From: Glandiceps talaboti
Lineage: Eukaryota > Hemichordata > Enteropneusta > Spengelidae
Assembly: GCF_964340395.1 (NCBI RefSeq)
Contig: NC_135560.1
Span: 16,863,598-16,927,597, forward strand
Direction: 5' to 3'
DNA length: 64,000 nucleotides
Shown here: positions 1 through 13,200 of the stretch, in pieces
How the letters are laid out: every line of letters begins with the position of its first letter
Position numbering within the stretch: the stretch's first letter is position 1
Position numbers and translations under genes: made by a program
The notes under the pieces: generated by a model
Seen by the model: the letters and a program-made list of their open reading frames with translations, nothing else
The model's database searches: none
Told to the model about the DNA's origin: nothing

Positions 1-1
1 G

Positions 2-145
2 CAGACTCCAATATCTCTTTACTACCGTGATCTCGGGATAGACGAGAACAAATCTGACACATCGTTGATTGCACAGATAGAAGGACAACAACACACAGCA
101 CAGTACAAATGGTATGAAGTGACGTCTTCAGGACTCACTTTGTGA
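2..145 (+). CDS. possible 3'-terminal exon of a gene cut by the left window edge
   Basis: An open frame runs from base 2 to a TGA at 143-145 and encodes 47 residues beginning QTPISLYYRDLGIDENKSD and ending YEVTSSGLTL. The composition is balanced and protein-like, unlike the AT-rich, repeat-like translations of the next 7 kb. That is the only support: there is no visible acceptor because the exon would start left of the window, and I do not recognise the family. It could be a chance open frame. The window stops here, so the upstream gene and its strand are inferred. Confidence 0.35.
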   Translation, partial: QTPISLYYRDLGIDENKSDTSLIAQIEGQQHTAQYKWYEVTSSGLTL

Positions 146-892
146 ACCTTTATCGCAACCGTACTTACAATTCCCGACTGAACTCTCCTCACTCAAAAAT
201 GTTAATATTTTATAAAAACAACTATTTACAACGAGCTAAGTAAGTAATTGACATTATTTTCATAAGTTAAATGGAAATAAGCTACAGTATTATTGGAGTC
301 GTGTGTTCGAGTTAACCACAACGGTGATCCAATCCAAGTGATATGGATGGAAGGTATGTACTGGGAAACTTGACCATCACAACTGTAAGTTTAGCCATTT
401 GTTCAACGCAATTGGGGCTTCTACCTACTATTGGTATTTATTAGTTCCGCCGGATTACGACAAAAAGGATAAAAATGATTTTCCTATTAAAGCAATGAAA
501 AAGAGTACACTTTCCGAGTTATACGTCTAACCTTGCCCCACAAGTTGAAATATTGCCAGAAGCCTAATGCAAGTGTTATACGTAGTATACTAGTATTAGA
601 TAAATATATGGAGGGTGTGAACTGTTTTGTAAATTCAATATCTAGTTTCCGACTTACCAGATTTGTATGCTTTACAGGTATTAAATAATTGACCAGAATA
701 GTGACCGTTATGGACGTAGAATGGCGATAACTTGAATATATAACAAAATCTCAATTGCCTGCACTTTTGTTACATTGCCGTAAAATGTAATGTACAGTGT
801 CAGAAAGAAGTAGTCTTTTCATCGTTTTTATCTGTGTACACATTTGTACTACAATGGAAGTGGAACTTGTTATCATTTTGATAGTGGTAGTA

Positions 893-1105
893 ATGGATGG
901 ATGGATGGATGGATGGATGGATGGATGGATGGATGGATGGATGAATGAATGAATGAATGAATGAATGAATGAATGAATGAATGAATGAAGGAATGAATGA
1001 ATGAAGGAATGAATGAATGAATGAATGGGTGGGTGGGTGGATGGATGGATGGATGGATGGGTTTGTGTGTGGACGGATGAATGAATGAACGACAACGATG
1101 ACGAC

Positions 1106-1170
<65 letters not shown>

Positions 1171-1187
1171 CGACGACGACGACGATG
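893..1187. repeat. compound microsatellite (TGGA)n-(TGAA)n-(GAT)n
   Basis: Uninterrupted TGGA units pass into TGAA units, back into TGGG/TGGA, and then after about 25 bases into a GAT/GAC trinucleotide run ending near 1187. Long open frames on the minus strand here (His-Ser-Phe-Ile and poly-Ile translations) are artefacts of the repeat. Confidence 0.95.
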
Positions 1188-3206
1188 AATATAGCCACGG
1201 TGTTATTATAAAAGTAAGGGAAGAGTGTTAGAATTATGGTACGTATAATAACCTGAACGGTCTGGTGTTGAAACGCAAACGAATCGTATAACTCCTTCAT
1301 TGGTGGTCTTGATAATTTGATCATACTCTCAACACCTTAGACTATGGTGCAAACAAGATGTCTGATACATCTCGATACACGTCACTTCCTTTGACTTGAA
1401 GTGATACTATCGCTTTCCATAATTGAATTTGTTCTCCCAATACCTCCTCAGAGCACATATTGGTTTCCAAGGTGACCACATTGATCAATCAAGATTGGGT
1501 ACAATGACATAATGCTCCTTCCTTGAAGGCATCAAAGAGTTGCATTGTATTTCTTTCAACGTCGCCCGAAGGAAAAATGACCATCAAACGTATCGTAAAC
1601 TTTCCTTTCTGTCGATCAAACGGAGTGCCTCGACCACGTCCGTTGCCAAATTTGTCATAATATGTTACGCATCCCGCACAGAATAAATACAGTATGACGG
1701 CGCTTAAGAGACTGTCGTCCGAAGTTGAATATTAATTTATTATTATGTTATAAGAAAAAATATCACATATAGCATATCACAGATTTATTACGCAAGTGAT
1801 TTTTTTTTCTGGCCAGGTTAACGAAAATGTATTTTTTTTAAAGTTCTATGGTATGCCTTTTGATCATGAAAGGACGCTGTGTCGATTATTGAATTTGCAC
1901 GTCGGTGTTTGAAAGTTCGTTCGTCATAGATGAAAAATGCGACAATAAGAAGTGTGACGGAAATCAAGGAATAACTTTGAAATGAAAGTAGATATATTTC
2001 AGATTGACTGTAGACGTAGCTTGTCGAACTTCTCTAAACAGACGTGATAAACCGTGAATTAACATGCAAAATATCAGATACTATGCGTGCCTCTCAATAT
2101 TACGAGAATGAAAATTATATTTGCTGGCTCCCATTAAACATTGACTGTTTGATGAAATATTTGTCGAAAGAAGCCTAGAGGAAAAAAAATAAGTATCGAT
2201 AATAACTTACCTTGATAAAATGCCAGACCGGGAACGTAGCCAAAGACCGACTTGTCGCAAAATTGAAGAGATGGTCTTGCAGCCCTGTTAGTGGCTGGTA
2301 CGAAAGCAGAAAGTGCAGACTAATTGTTGACAGAGTTTCAACAAAGACTAGTGTATTACGACCAGTACCCAGGAGAGTAGAACCTATACAGTATATAAAT
2401 GTACTAATTTACCATTCCTCTTTCATAGCGAGACTAGCCGTCTGTCCATGTGATAGGCTAGTATACTTTCCTAAGTAAATAACCTGCAGAAAACTATGAG
2501 GAATACGTATTTTGTGATTTAGTTTTCTACAAGTTGGGCGGAGAAAGAATACAAAGCCCGGCCACGTAAGGTTAATCCTGCTACACCAATCAGGTATTTG
2601 TACGGATGTGATTCTGACAGGTTTTCACTCGCTTTTGTTCGTTTGATGAAATCAAACCACTCTGTCCAAACCGAACAAATTGGGTTCGAATTTCGACAAT
2701 ACGACCGGTAGCTTTATAAGGCTTCGGAAGATATAAAATTTAGTTCGAAATAATGTAGAATTGTTCATAAGTAGATCCCTACGTTGCCAAATAAAGCTAT
2801 ATGTGCGGAAGTCCGGTTTGGAATTTTAGCTTGCAGCAGAATTAATGCACCTAAATTTACCCCTTTGCCTTCAGATAAACACTTTCTAAGTGCAGAGAAA
2901 ATAAAGGTTTGAACTTTTACTTTAGGGTGTGATTTTTTGAAAGTGTGTTGAAGTTTAAGACTTATTTGCTGGTGTCGTGTTAGATGATGTTGTCATTTTG
3001 ATGACCAGGGTAGGATGTACTGGGCAAGAGTGAGTCTGTGTGCAACATAACTGGCACGGTACGGATCATGATCTGAGTACATGCGTTCTCATATAGCTAT
3101 ACAAAGGTACGGAATGCCAATTGTTTCATAATATAACAAAATACATGACTTGCTTTACATAATACAATATATATTAATCTTAAACATTCATTTTTTCAGA
3201 TAATAG

Positions 3207-3240
<34 letters not shown>

Positions 3241-3247
3241 CTCAATT

Positions 3248-3278
<31 letters not shown>

Positions 3279-3310
3279 TAAATCCATTAACCATCCAACC
3301 AACCAATCAA
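3207..3310. repeat. (CAAT)n microsatellite
   Basis: Tandem CAAT/AATC units with a few substitutions, fading into CCAACCAACC at the right end. Confidence 0.9.
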
Positions 3311-3697
3311 TATCATTTGCTAACATATATACAGTATGTATGAAATGTTTTAGGTATATTGCTGTGATTTTTAGATTATTGAGTGCAACATATAAAGTAT
3401 CGAAATCATTTTTCCACACTCTGCCTCAGATTTGAATAACAGCATACACAGACCAGAATTCAGTGTTAATGATGGTGCCATGTACCAGTATATTTCGTGT
3501 CGCTTCAAGTCATTCAAGTTATGATGGCCTTAAATGATGAAGGTCACTGTTTTGGTCATAATCAACAACACATGTCACCATAGAAAATAATGATTTGGGG
3601 TGTAAATATAAACAATAGAACCACTTTCTTTTCTCTATAGTGTAACTTATATTTCGATAAGTTAAGAAAAATGATGCATGACACCAAAAGATAGATT

Positions 3698-3769
3698 TTC
3701 CCACACCGGGAATTGAACCCGGGCCTTGGCGGTGAGAGCGCCAAATCCTAACCACTAGACCATATGGGA
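3698..3769 (-). tRNA. trnE-CUC: tRNA-Glu (CTC anticodon)
   Basis: The minus strand reads as a complete 72-nt cloverleaf. The acceptor TCCCATA pairs with TGTGGGA (one G-T pair). The A box is TGGTCTAGTGG and the B box is GGTTCAATTCC. The anticodon arm has a stem of G-C pairs around the loop CTCTCAC, giving anticodon CTC. The discriminator base is A. A TTTT pol III terminator follows at 3686-3689. No intron and no encoded CCA, as expected for a nuclear eukaryotic tRNA. The mature sequence is the same in two further copies at 34.5 and 35.2 kb. Confidence 0.95.
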
Positions 3770-4931
3770 TATCCCGACACAAACTTGTGAGATATGCGCC
3801 GTGTTCTTAAAAAATACATCGTGTCGACAAACTTCTGGTTTCATCTGTGAGCGTTTCATATAAGTCTTTTGAATAGCAAAATAACCCCACAATTTTATAT
3901 ACCTAATATGCAAATCACAACCTAACCAGTAATTCTACAACATGCAAAATACATGTAATATTAGCGTAATAATCAAGATTTTTGAAATTTCTTTTTGATA
4001 AATTTGACTGCATTATAGAATTCGAAGAGCTTTACTTGCATAAGAGGTTGTCACAATATTAACTTTTAGGTTCAATGTTAAAATAAAAATATGCACAGTC
4101 TAAAAAACGGACTACATAGAATTATATTATCTAATCTTAGGTAATAGATCATGAGTTACAGAATTAAAATTTATGTATTGTGATACATAAGTAGTAACTT
4201 CTCTTTCATCAGTCCGGCGCCCTCTATCGATAGAAAATTGTACCGTTCGAAGGCATTTCATTTTTGGCAGGAATCTCTAACGGTGAGAGAGAACATGAAC
4301 GAGGCATTATTATTCATGGAGGTTGAGAGTTGACTGAGACCATTTTTGAAAATTTGATTTGTAAAATATAACATCTGGACAAAAATAATAATACCACAAA
4401 AAGTGGTGATTTCTGACGAAGAAACATGTAAGAAGAAAATCCTACATAGGCATGCTAGGCAGGGAGTAACAAATTCTTATTTTTACTCAGTATTTGAACC
4501 CTCCTACAAACACAGACAGCAAGAACGAGAAATCAGTAACACTGACAATACATTGTAAATGTCGTGAACCCCAGACAAACAGAGAACTGATTGGAATCGT
4601 AATTTGATCATGCACGTTGGTGTCGCCGTTGTTAGTAACCTTAAAAGTACAATTACCTATCCGTAAAGTTACCATGGCAATGGAATCCGAGGTTAAAGAT
4701 CGTGTCCTCTATGCATGATCTCCTTTGTCAATTAGTTTAATTACAATTTGTAAAATTTTGATTCTTTGATATTGTATAGATCCTGATAACTTAGTTACAA
4801 AACAAGAAACGTTCTTAATCGATGATTACGAAGACAAATTTTCCATTTATTTTCAACTCCCGGAGAGTCTCAGACATTCGCCTGCTGTGTGCTTCTTTAA
4901 GCCGCAGAGAGTGTTGGGTTGCAGGTATAAT

Positions 4932-5152
4932 ATGTGTGTGTATGTATGTATGTATGTATGTATGTATGTATGTATGTATGTATGTATGTATGTATGTATG
5001 TATGCATGCATGTATGTATGTATGTATGTATGTATGTATGTATGTATGTATGTATGTATGCATGCATGTATGCATGCATGTATGTATGTATATGCATGAG
5101 TGCGTGCGTGTGTGTTTTGTTTGTTTGTTTGTTTGTTTATTTGTTTGTTTGT
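4932..5152. repeat. (TATG)n / (TGCA) / (TTTG)n compound microsatellite
   Basis: About 165 bp of TATG with scattered TGCATGCA interruptions, followed by a short TTTG run from about 5115. It gives long but meaningless open frames in all six frames. Confidence 0.95.
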
Positions 5153-7287
5153 AAAGTTCTGTGCAACACAATATTGTGTTTTTATGATGTGTAGCCTAGT
5201 ACATCTATAATAAACCAACGTTATCTACACCTTGTTTTACACGTAATACTGTGGGTCGTCGAAGAGGTCAGTCTACATGTAATTCGTCGATACGTGTGTG
5301 TCGTGATCAGAATTCGATCGAGTTCACCACTGCGTCAAATGATATACACAACGTAATCCTTCACACATGCCTGGCAGACATCAGGGTTCATGTAAGTCAC
5401 TTTGTAATAAGGAGTGTCGACGCGTACTGGTGTAACTAATCATTGACATCGTTGGCAGGTTTACATGTTGGAAGCAACAATGCCGTGAGCAGAGAATTAA
5501 ACGTAAAGGCCAACTTCAGATTAGAATTAAAATCCAGGTGAACACAACTGTACTTGTTTTCTGGCAGAACAATTTGGTCCAGAGCAGTAACTCAAGAACA
5601 GTACCATGTAATCCGTATGGCTTCACTGATAAAGATAACAACAAGGCGATGGCAAAGAGTAGAAACATTGTCAACTGTCGTACGGATAATATAGCAACAT
5701 ACTCCAAGAGTGAATCCAGTGTTGATGTACATGGTTTCTGTTACATCAGACAACTTATTTAAGTCATACGAAATACATTTCAAGTCCCAGAGATTTAGAA
5801 GTGACATGACATTAGGGGTAGCTAGCAAACGTTGGGCCATTTGTCTGTATTATAGATGTAAGATATTCAGTTTGTTCACTTTTTATTAAACTTGTACTAA
5901 CTGCAACAAGGACATTTTTGTCCATAAAATAACCAAAGATACAGTCACTAAAAATTGGTGACATACTTATAAAAAGGCATTGTATCTGATTATTGGTCAA
6001 TATCATAATACAGGTATAATGGCAAGAAAGCTTGGTTTAAGTTGAATCTGTAAAACTATACTAGTTGTGACTGGACTATCATTTTTCGATCAGGCAACCA
6101 CAATTGTTAAAATACCAATAATTAAAAACTGTACATGTTAATCAGTGGTAGATGTTATCCATAAACAGTACAGAAACAGGTTGAAAGTTCTGATCGTCGT
6201 TGAGGGCGCTGATTTTTGGGTGCCAACCCAAAAATCAATGATTTGATTTTTCATGTGTATGTATACAGCTACAAAAAATATGTTTATCTAAAGATGACTC
6301 AATACTACTCAGGATTTATATTACGAGTAATAAGTTATTTTATCTAACATAACAGTTTCAAAAAATGTTTCAGTTGCAGCTAGTGCAGCTTTAACCGTTG
6401 TGATTTAAGAGATGACAACTTTCTCATCAAGCACTAAGTATATATTGTAGATTGCAGCGTATTTAATTCTCTACACATTGTACGTTAGATTACCTCGAAA
6501 GAGGTTTTGAACACCAAAAGTGAATATGAATTCGGTAATCGTACATTTTATTTGAAATTGGGATATTCATTGAAAAATCTAAATAGATGCAAAACAAGTA
6601 AGCTTATGCATGTATCTGGTTTACAGTTCGCTGTTATCTTTCGCTGTAATGATTGGAAGGGATAGATAAACAGAAACATCATTGCTCACACTTGCTAGTA
6701 CTGCAAGAGTATTCTCAGCTCAAAGATTTCTTCTGGAGGCAAAATTATGCATGAAATAAAAGACACCACCGAAGCCTGCTATATTATGCATTCACGGCAC
6801 AGTCGCCGCCTATCGATGGCATTACGAAATGATGGGGTATATAATGCCTCACATAGCCACTCTCTCTTTCATGTTTGATTAGCTTTTCTCAGATTTTATA
6901 TCACGCGTTACACTACTCAGAAATTATCGCTTCGTGACTGTTTTGTTTTGTAAACAGTAAACCCATTGAGTTCATTTGTCTAGCAGTGATCATCATACTC
7001 TCGTCTACCACGCTGATACAAAACGTTATGCCAATTATCGAGGAGAACGTTTGGAGAAAGTCGAAGTCTTTGTCATGTTAATTTGTCATCTAATATCACA
7101 CTCGGTCATCAACATTGAAAGCTTGCCATTGAGGATTTACACGGGAGAGATTGTAGCCTCTCATTGTATACACTCCGACTAAAACGAACAGGCACGGATA
7201 ATATATTACGAAAAGACGGGAAATTACGCTGCTAAGTGTTATTTCTGTGTTGCGGCACTATAAAAGGAGTGTCTTTGTTGCAGAATA

Positions 7288-10200
7288 ATGCCCGGGGAGA
7301 AGAGAGAAAGCCGGGAAAGGTAAGTCTGACATTGAATGTCATTACGGTATTACCTATATACAGTACAGTTGCCTTCAACGTATTCTTATCGTTATTAGAT
7401 TAAGATAACTAAATCACTCCATACACACTGTGTAATTATTAGGTAACATATCAATGAATATAATTGTGAATTGTATGTAAAACTAAACTGTCACCTAGTA
7501 CCTATCCAATGACTTTACGCAGAGTGATACAATGAACACTATGTTCGTATATGTCACAACATTTTGTTCGGTGTAGAATTACAACATAAGATTCAAAACG
7601 TCTTTTTTTCAAACCTGGGACTAATCCACAAAGAGAATGGGTATATTTATTTAATAAATATTGTATGAAACGTTCATGAGTAATCATGGCAAAAAAATGC
7701 AACCTATATTATAGACTCTCGAGCGACACTCAAAACGTTGACCTCATGATGACCTTTGTATATAAGTTGGTTCAAGACTCGTACAAAAACTGTACAATGC
7801 ATGAGCCCAGTCGTCACTATAAATGCATATATGACGTGTATTTCACACTATACAGGCCGTCGCCAAAAAATGGTGCCTTTTTCGTATGTTTTTTTCTTTT
7901 AAATTCGCACCATTTCGATAAAAAGGTGAACAGTGACGTATAAAGCTAGGGTTACTGTTCTGTTTGAAAAGAAGCCGTAAACGGTCATTCTTTGGGTGTG
8001 ATTTGCATATAAATGGTCAAATTCCCGCTATATAACTAATGAGACGTATACAGACCTCTAAACACCCTCAAATACAATCGCCGACATCAGACCGTGGAGG
8101 AATGGAACCTGTAAATGTTGCAAACAGGGAAAGTAAACAAATGAATTGGAATAATAACTCGCATTTTGGAAATACAGAGAGACAAATATTACTTTCCATC
8201 ATTTGACGAGAACAGTTTAATGGCCTCTTTACATAATAGTTCACGTTCACAAACTGTTTTTTAACATGTTCCATTCTATTCGTCCAGGGTTTGATGTCGG
8301 CGATTGTAGCTAGTTTGTGCATAGACAGTGGATGGGAAATTTACCCTTCACTGGCTATGATTTGAACAGGTCCGTTATTGACAGTGGTAAACAATATTTT
8401 ACGAAATACGAAGTTAAAGAATCTTTCTCAGACACACAAAAATGTTCGATTATATTTTTCATACTGTGACATTTTTGTTTCTGTATATATACATGTTTGC
8501 TGATGTATATCATGTGTTCACTTCAAGCAGAATCATTTACTCTCCACTGTCTATGACAGAACAAATTTTCTACTTTGATTCACGAGTGTCGTGCAGTTTA
8601 GCAGAGCAACTCGAAGTATCCGAGATACGTGAAACCACATCGTGGCACTACTACGGAATCACCAAAGTGGCCAGAGAGTAGTGTAATCAAAATTTACCAG
8701 GAAATTAGCCCAAGCTCGGTCTTCGATTTCGCCTTTGTAAACATAATCAGTATGTGAATAACACTGCTATGTTTTCCTTGTTAACATGCTGAAACCCAAT
8801 CGTGATGAAATATCTGAAGTGTGGCAGACGTTGTCGACATAATTGTCTGAAACTCTGCATATTGCTTTAGAGAAAGACTCGTATTTCAAAAATAATTGTG
8901 GTATATTAAATTGCTTATGAGTTTATTAAATATCTTGAATGATCTTGAATACATTAACTTTATTTATATTTCAGACTAGAAAAATATTACTTTCAAGCTT
9001 TTGTTGTTATAACTTTTCTGTAAAAAAAAGTTTTGTTAGAATCACCATGAACCAATTACGTTTGGCTAAATTTAAGTCATGCATTCCGAAATATGATAAT
9101 TGTACTCATAATGAAATTTGTTTTGCCAATGCAGCCACGGTGCAGACTCGGGATATTTTGACATGGGTCTTTATTTGAACCTTTGAGGTAATATCCACTC
9201 CAATTTGTTTATTCTGTAGTATAAATAAGGGTGCTCAGAGTGAAGAGACACACACGACGCCTGTTGGCGATGCCGAAAAAAGTAAGGGAAGCGAGAAACA
9301 GCAATTATTAACGAGTAAAGAAAAGGAAAAACATCGAACGAAAGAAGAAAAGAAAGAGAAAGAGGAAAGAGACAGAGGGGATAAAGAGAGGAGGAGAGAG
9401 GAAAAACGACAACGGGAAAAAGAGAAAAGAGAGAAGCAGAGAGTAGAAAAGGAAAGAAGGAAAGAAGAAAAAGGAAAGAAAAAGACGGAGCAATTAGAAA
9501 AGAAAACAGCAGAAAAGGAAAGGGAAAAGGAAAAGAAGGAAGTGGAAAAAGATAAAGACACAAAGAAGAAAGGACAGAAAGGGGGACGGGAAAAAGACAA
9601 GAGTGGTGATACATCTCAAAAACCGAAAAAGAAAAAGGAAAAACAAGGTGGTAAAAAGGGCAAAGCTGGTAACAAAGAGGGGGCAGCTGCAACTGTTAGG
9701 CCGGGAGAAATTAGGCGGGTCGAGAAAAGACCCGACCTTGTTGAACTTGAAGAAATTGAAGATATTGATCAAGATAACACTGATGGGGACTTAAAAGACA
9801 CACCGACACCGTCACCGTCTCCAATTCAGAAGGACGAAGATGATAACGTCGACCCCGAAAAAGGAGTGGACGACATAGAAGTTAAACCTAAAAAGAAACG
9901 AAAATTATCAACAGGACAACGTCTTGTAATTGTTGCCGCTGTGATTATTGCACTGGTAACAATTTTAGCTCTTATCATTGCCATAATTGTTGCCGTAAAA
10001 ATGACGGAAGACCACCAGTTAATGATACCCGTAACACCACCCAAATCATCCCTACTACCAGATGGACAATATGAATATCATCACGCAGCTGTTGCTAGTG
10101 ATCACACCACGTGTTCAGAAATAGGAAGGTAAAGAGTCTAATTTTCACCAATTTGTTATTGGCGTTTTGTCAAAATTTACAACCAGTTTCACCATAGTGT

Positions 10201-13200
10201 TCACTGGCTCTGTTTGATACAACAACGCAGAAACAAGGAGCTCATCCAGTCAACAGTTTAAGAATGAAATAGACCATTTAAACTCATTGTAACTAGACGC
10301 AGACATGTTAGCCCCGATGGTTTGATGTCTGCATGGGGAATGTTCCATTTTAGACAAAATGTCACAAGAACCTATTTTCATTCAATATCACTATCTGAAA
10401 AGTGTAGGATGTGTAGTTTCTTATTGGTTTTGACGTGATTGTATCAAACAGAGCCAGTGAAAACTAACATGAAACGTGTTGTATCTTCAAAATATATATA
10501 TATATATTAATATTTGAGACTATCTCAAACAATCAAATGTTGATCCAATCTAGTCCAGAGTATCACAACTTTATATTTAGAGAAATGTCCATATTTTAGT
10601 TATACAAGCATAATATACCGGGAAAATAGAGGTAGTTACTGACGGACTGCTATCTAATCAAGAAAATACATTAGACGTCATGTAGTAACAAGTAGTATAG
10701 TCATCCCTGGTTGTATCACTCATCAACGTCACTTCCTGTATCTTATTAAAAGGGGCCTCTTAGAGCAAGGTGGATCTGCAGTGGATGCTGCCATAGCAAC
10801 AGCACTTTGCCTAGGTGTAGTCCAAGGTCAAAGTTCAGGAATAGGTGGTGGTTTCATAATGACGATATACGACAAAGAAAATGGTGAAAAAGTGGTGATA
10901 GATGCAAGAGAAACTGCACCACAAGCGGCTGCTAGGAGAATGTGTTCTGACAACCGTAAACTTTGCAAATATGGTAGGACTAACACAAAAGTATATTGAT
11001 TTTCACGAGTTTCATTTTCACAAAAAAATGGTTACTTTCATTTCATTTCACTATGCAGACTTGAATGGAAAAGGAGAACATTTTTACGTGGAATTGCATA
11101 TAGTAGAAAAACGCAACACAAAAAGAAATTAAAATATCCCAAACCGTGAGTATTTCAATTACCCTGGAGAAAAATCTGTGGTCGATCGCATTTCTGAGGA
11201 AAGGTGACGGTAAAGAGATTTTTTAGCAGTAAGAATTTAATCCATTGTTTGATCATGGTCCCCTCCAAAATCTATGGTTTGATCACCTAACATGTCATTA
11301 TATATGTTTATTCGTGTTCACCTATACAGGTCCTAGTGCAGCTGGTGTCCCAGGTGCGGTACGTGGCTATAAAGAAGCACACAGTCGGTATGGTATTCTG
11401 CCATGGAGTGCGTTATTCCAGCCAGCCATAACACTCACCGAGAGGGGGTTTACTGTTACTGAACAGTTAGCGAAGGCTTTGAGGAGCGTGAGTAACGATA
11501 CCACCGAAGCCTACAATAACTATACGGTGCTCTGGTAAGGAAAGACTTTGAAACTACAGTAAATGTATGTGTATGGTTGTGAGTTACTTAATATGTATTG
11601 GAGAACAGGCTGTCTGTGTTCATAGTTACACTGTATGTGTACATGTACTGGAGACCGGCATACACAGTGAGTATGACGCCAAGTTATGCATGTATTGGCA
11701 ACATTAACAGGTTGTTTGTGTAATGTTGAGAGTTAACCATGCGGTTGAACACATAAAGTGTTAAAGAAAGGGTCTATATGTTCTTTTTTGGTAATTTTCG
11801 ATTGCACAACATTGTGGAATTCTGTTTTGGATTGGTGATCTGTGGAATTGGAAAACGATTGAATAATTATAAGCAATAATTAAGCACGACTGAATAATTT
11901 AAGCGGTTTTGGCCAGTGAACTCAGTATATGTATGAGCAATAGCGAGTGAATATACTAATTATAAGTTCGCTGAGCAAAACCGATGATGTAGACAGGCTA
12001 GTGCATTTAAATAGTCAAAAGAATTGTTCACTTCAATTAAGCTTGGTGTAGGTCCACTACTAAATTCTCCGTTCTACTGTATTTAAACCCCGCGGGATAT
12101 ATTTTTACTTTAGGATGCTGTTTTCCAATCAGTTCAATACCGTGTCCGTGTGGGACTGGTACAGAGCAGGTGAAAACATGACTAGACCAGCTCTTGGTCA
12201 AACATTACGTAGGCTGGCTAAATACGGTGCTAACGATTTCTACAACAGGGACGGTTTTCTAGCCCAGAGACTGATCAGAGATATCACGGATGGGGGTAGG
12301 TTATGAATCAAAGTTAAACTCACTCACTCTTGAATTCTCTTTTGTGTGTGTACATACAGTATATTACATCGTTGATATTAATTAGTTATATACATTGTAT
12401 ACTTTGAAAAAATATTTAGTTGAATTTGTGATGGCACATCAAAAGATCTCCCTTAAGACTGACCTACATTTGTGAACCTGTGCCATAAAGATGGCCATGG
12501 CGATTTTTGTTACTAACGGTATTTCCGTAAGATTTTGACCATCGATATTTGCATGACATGGCGATTTATCATCTCTCATTCATTCGAAGTCAAATCCATT
12601 ATCATTTCTGTATTGTATTGTATTGTATTGTATTGTATTGTATTGTATTGTATTGTATTGTATTGTATTGTATTGTATTGTATTGTATTGTGTTGTGTTG
12701 TGTCGTGTTGCGTTGCGTGGTATTGCATTGCATTGCATTGCATTGTATTGTATTGTATTGTATTGTATTGTATTGTATTGTATTGTATTGTATTGTATTG
12801 TATTGTATTGTATTGTATTGTATTGTATTGTATTGTATTGTATTGTATTGTATTGTATTGTATTGTATTGTATTGTATTGTTAGTTTGTCAGCTAAAACA
12901 TCCACAATGGACGAAATGAATTTTTTATCTTCCATTCTTTCAACACAGGTGGTATCATGACCGCCGATGACCTCGAAAACTACAAAGTCGAAATCAGGGA
13001 GGCGCTGAACGTCAGTCTTCAAAACAATTACACAGTGGTAACAGCACCACCACCAGCAGGGGGAGCACCACTTGCATTTTTGTTCAACTTTATGGAAGGT
13101 AATTGAATTTCTTTAGATGCTGTATATCATATCTTCGATAAATTTTCCTGAGGAATTTCAATTTTTCTATTGGTGATTGACATGAAATACGAAGTTGTCA

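Larger units (their letters stand above)
146..7283. other. intergenic stretch, no protein gene seen
   Basis: Apart from the tRNA-Glu gene at 3698-3769 and the microsatellites listed separately, I see no coding exon I can support. Open frames here are short and are driven by repeats or shadowed by stop-poor low-complexity DNA. A short perfect-armed hairpin lies near 6210-6238 (arms GATTTTTGGGT / ACCCAAAAATC), and a dispersed repeat core lies at 6371-6394. The last 300 bases before 7284 would hold the 5' UTR intron of the GGT-family gene. Confidence 0.6.

Noticed and set aside
3519-3782. 87-residue minus-strand ORF overlapping the tRNA
   Set aside because: Its middle is simply the translated tRNA-Glu gene.
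4815-5171. Long overlapping ORFs in several frames
   Set aside because: All are translations of a TATG microsatellite; no unique protein sequence.
7259-7266. TATAAAAG as a promoter TATA box for the GGT-family gene
   Set aside because: It would put the transcription start on the ATG at 7288, and GTCTTTGTTGCAG just before 7284 looks like a splice acceptor, so the exon is probably internal.
9171-9692. 173-residue minus-strand ORF rich in Phe, Ser and Leu
   Set aside because: Antisense shadow of the purine-rich KEKE exon of the GGT-family gene.
12535-13022. ORFs of 98-148 residues on both strands
   Set aside because: Produced by the TATTG pentanucleotide array, which lacks stops in several frames.
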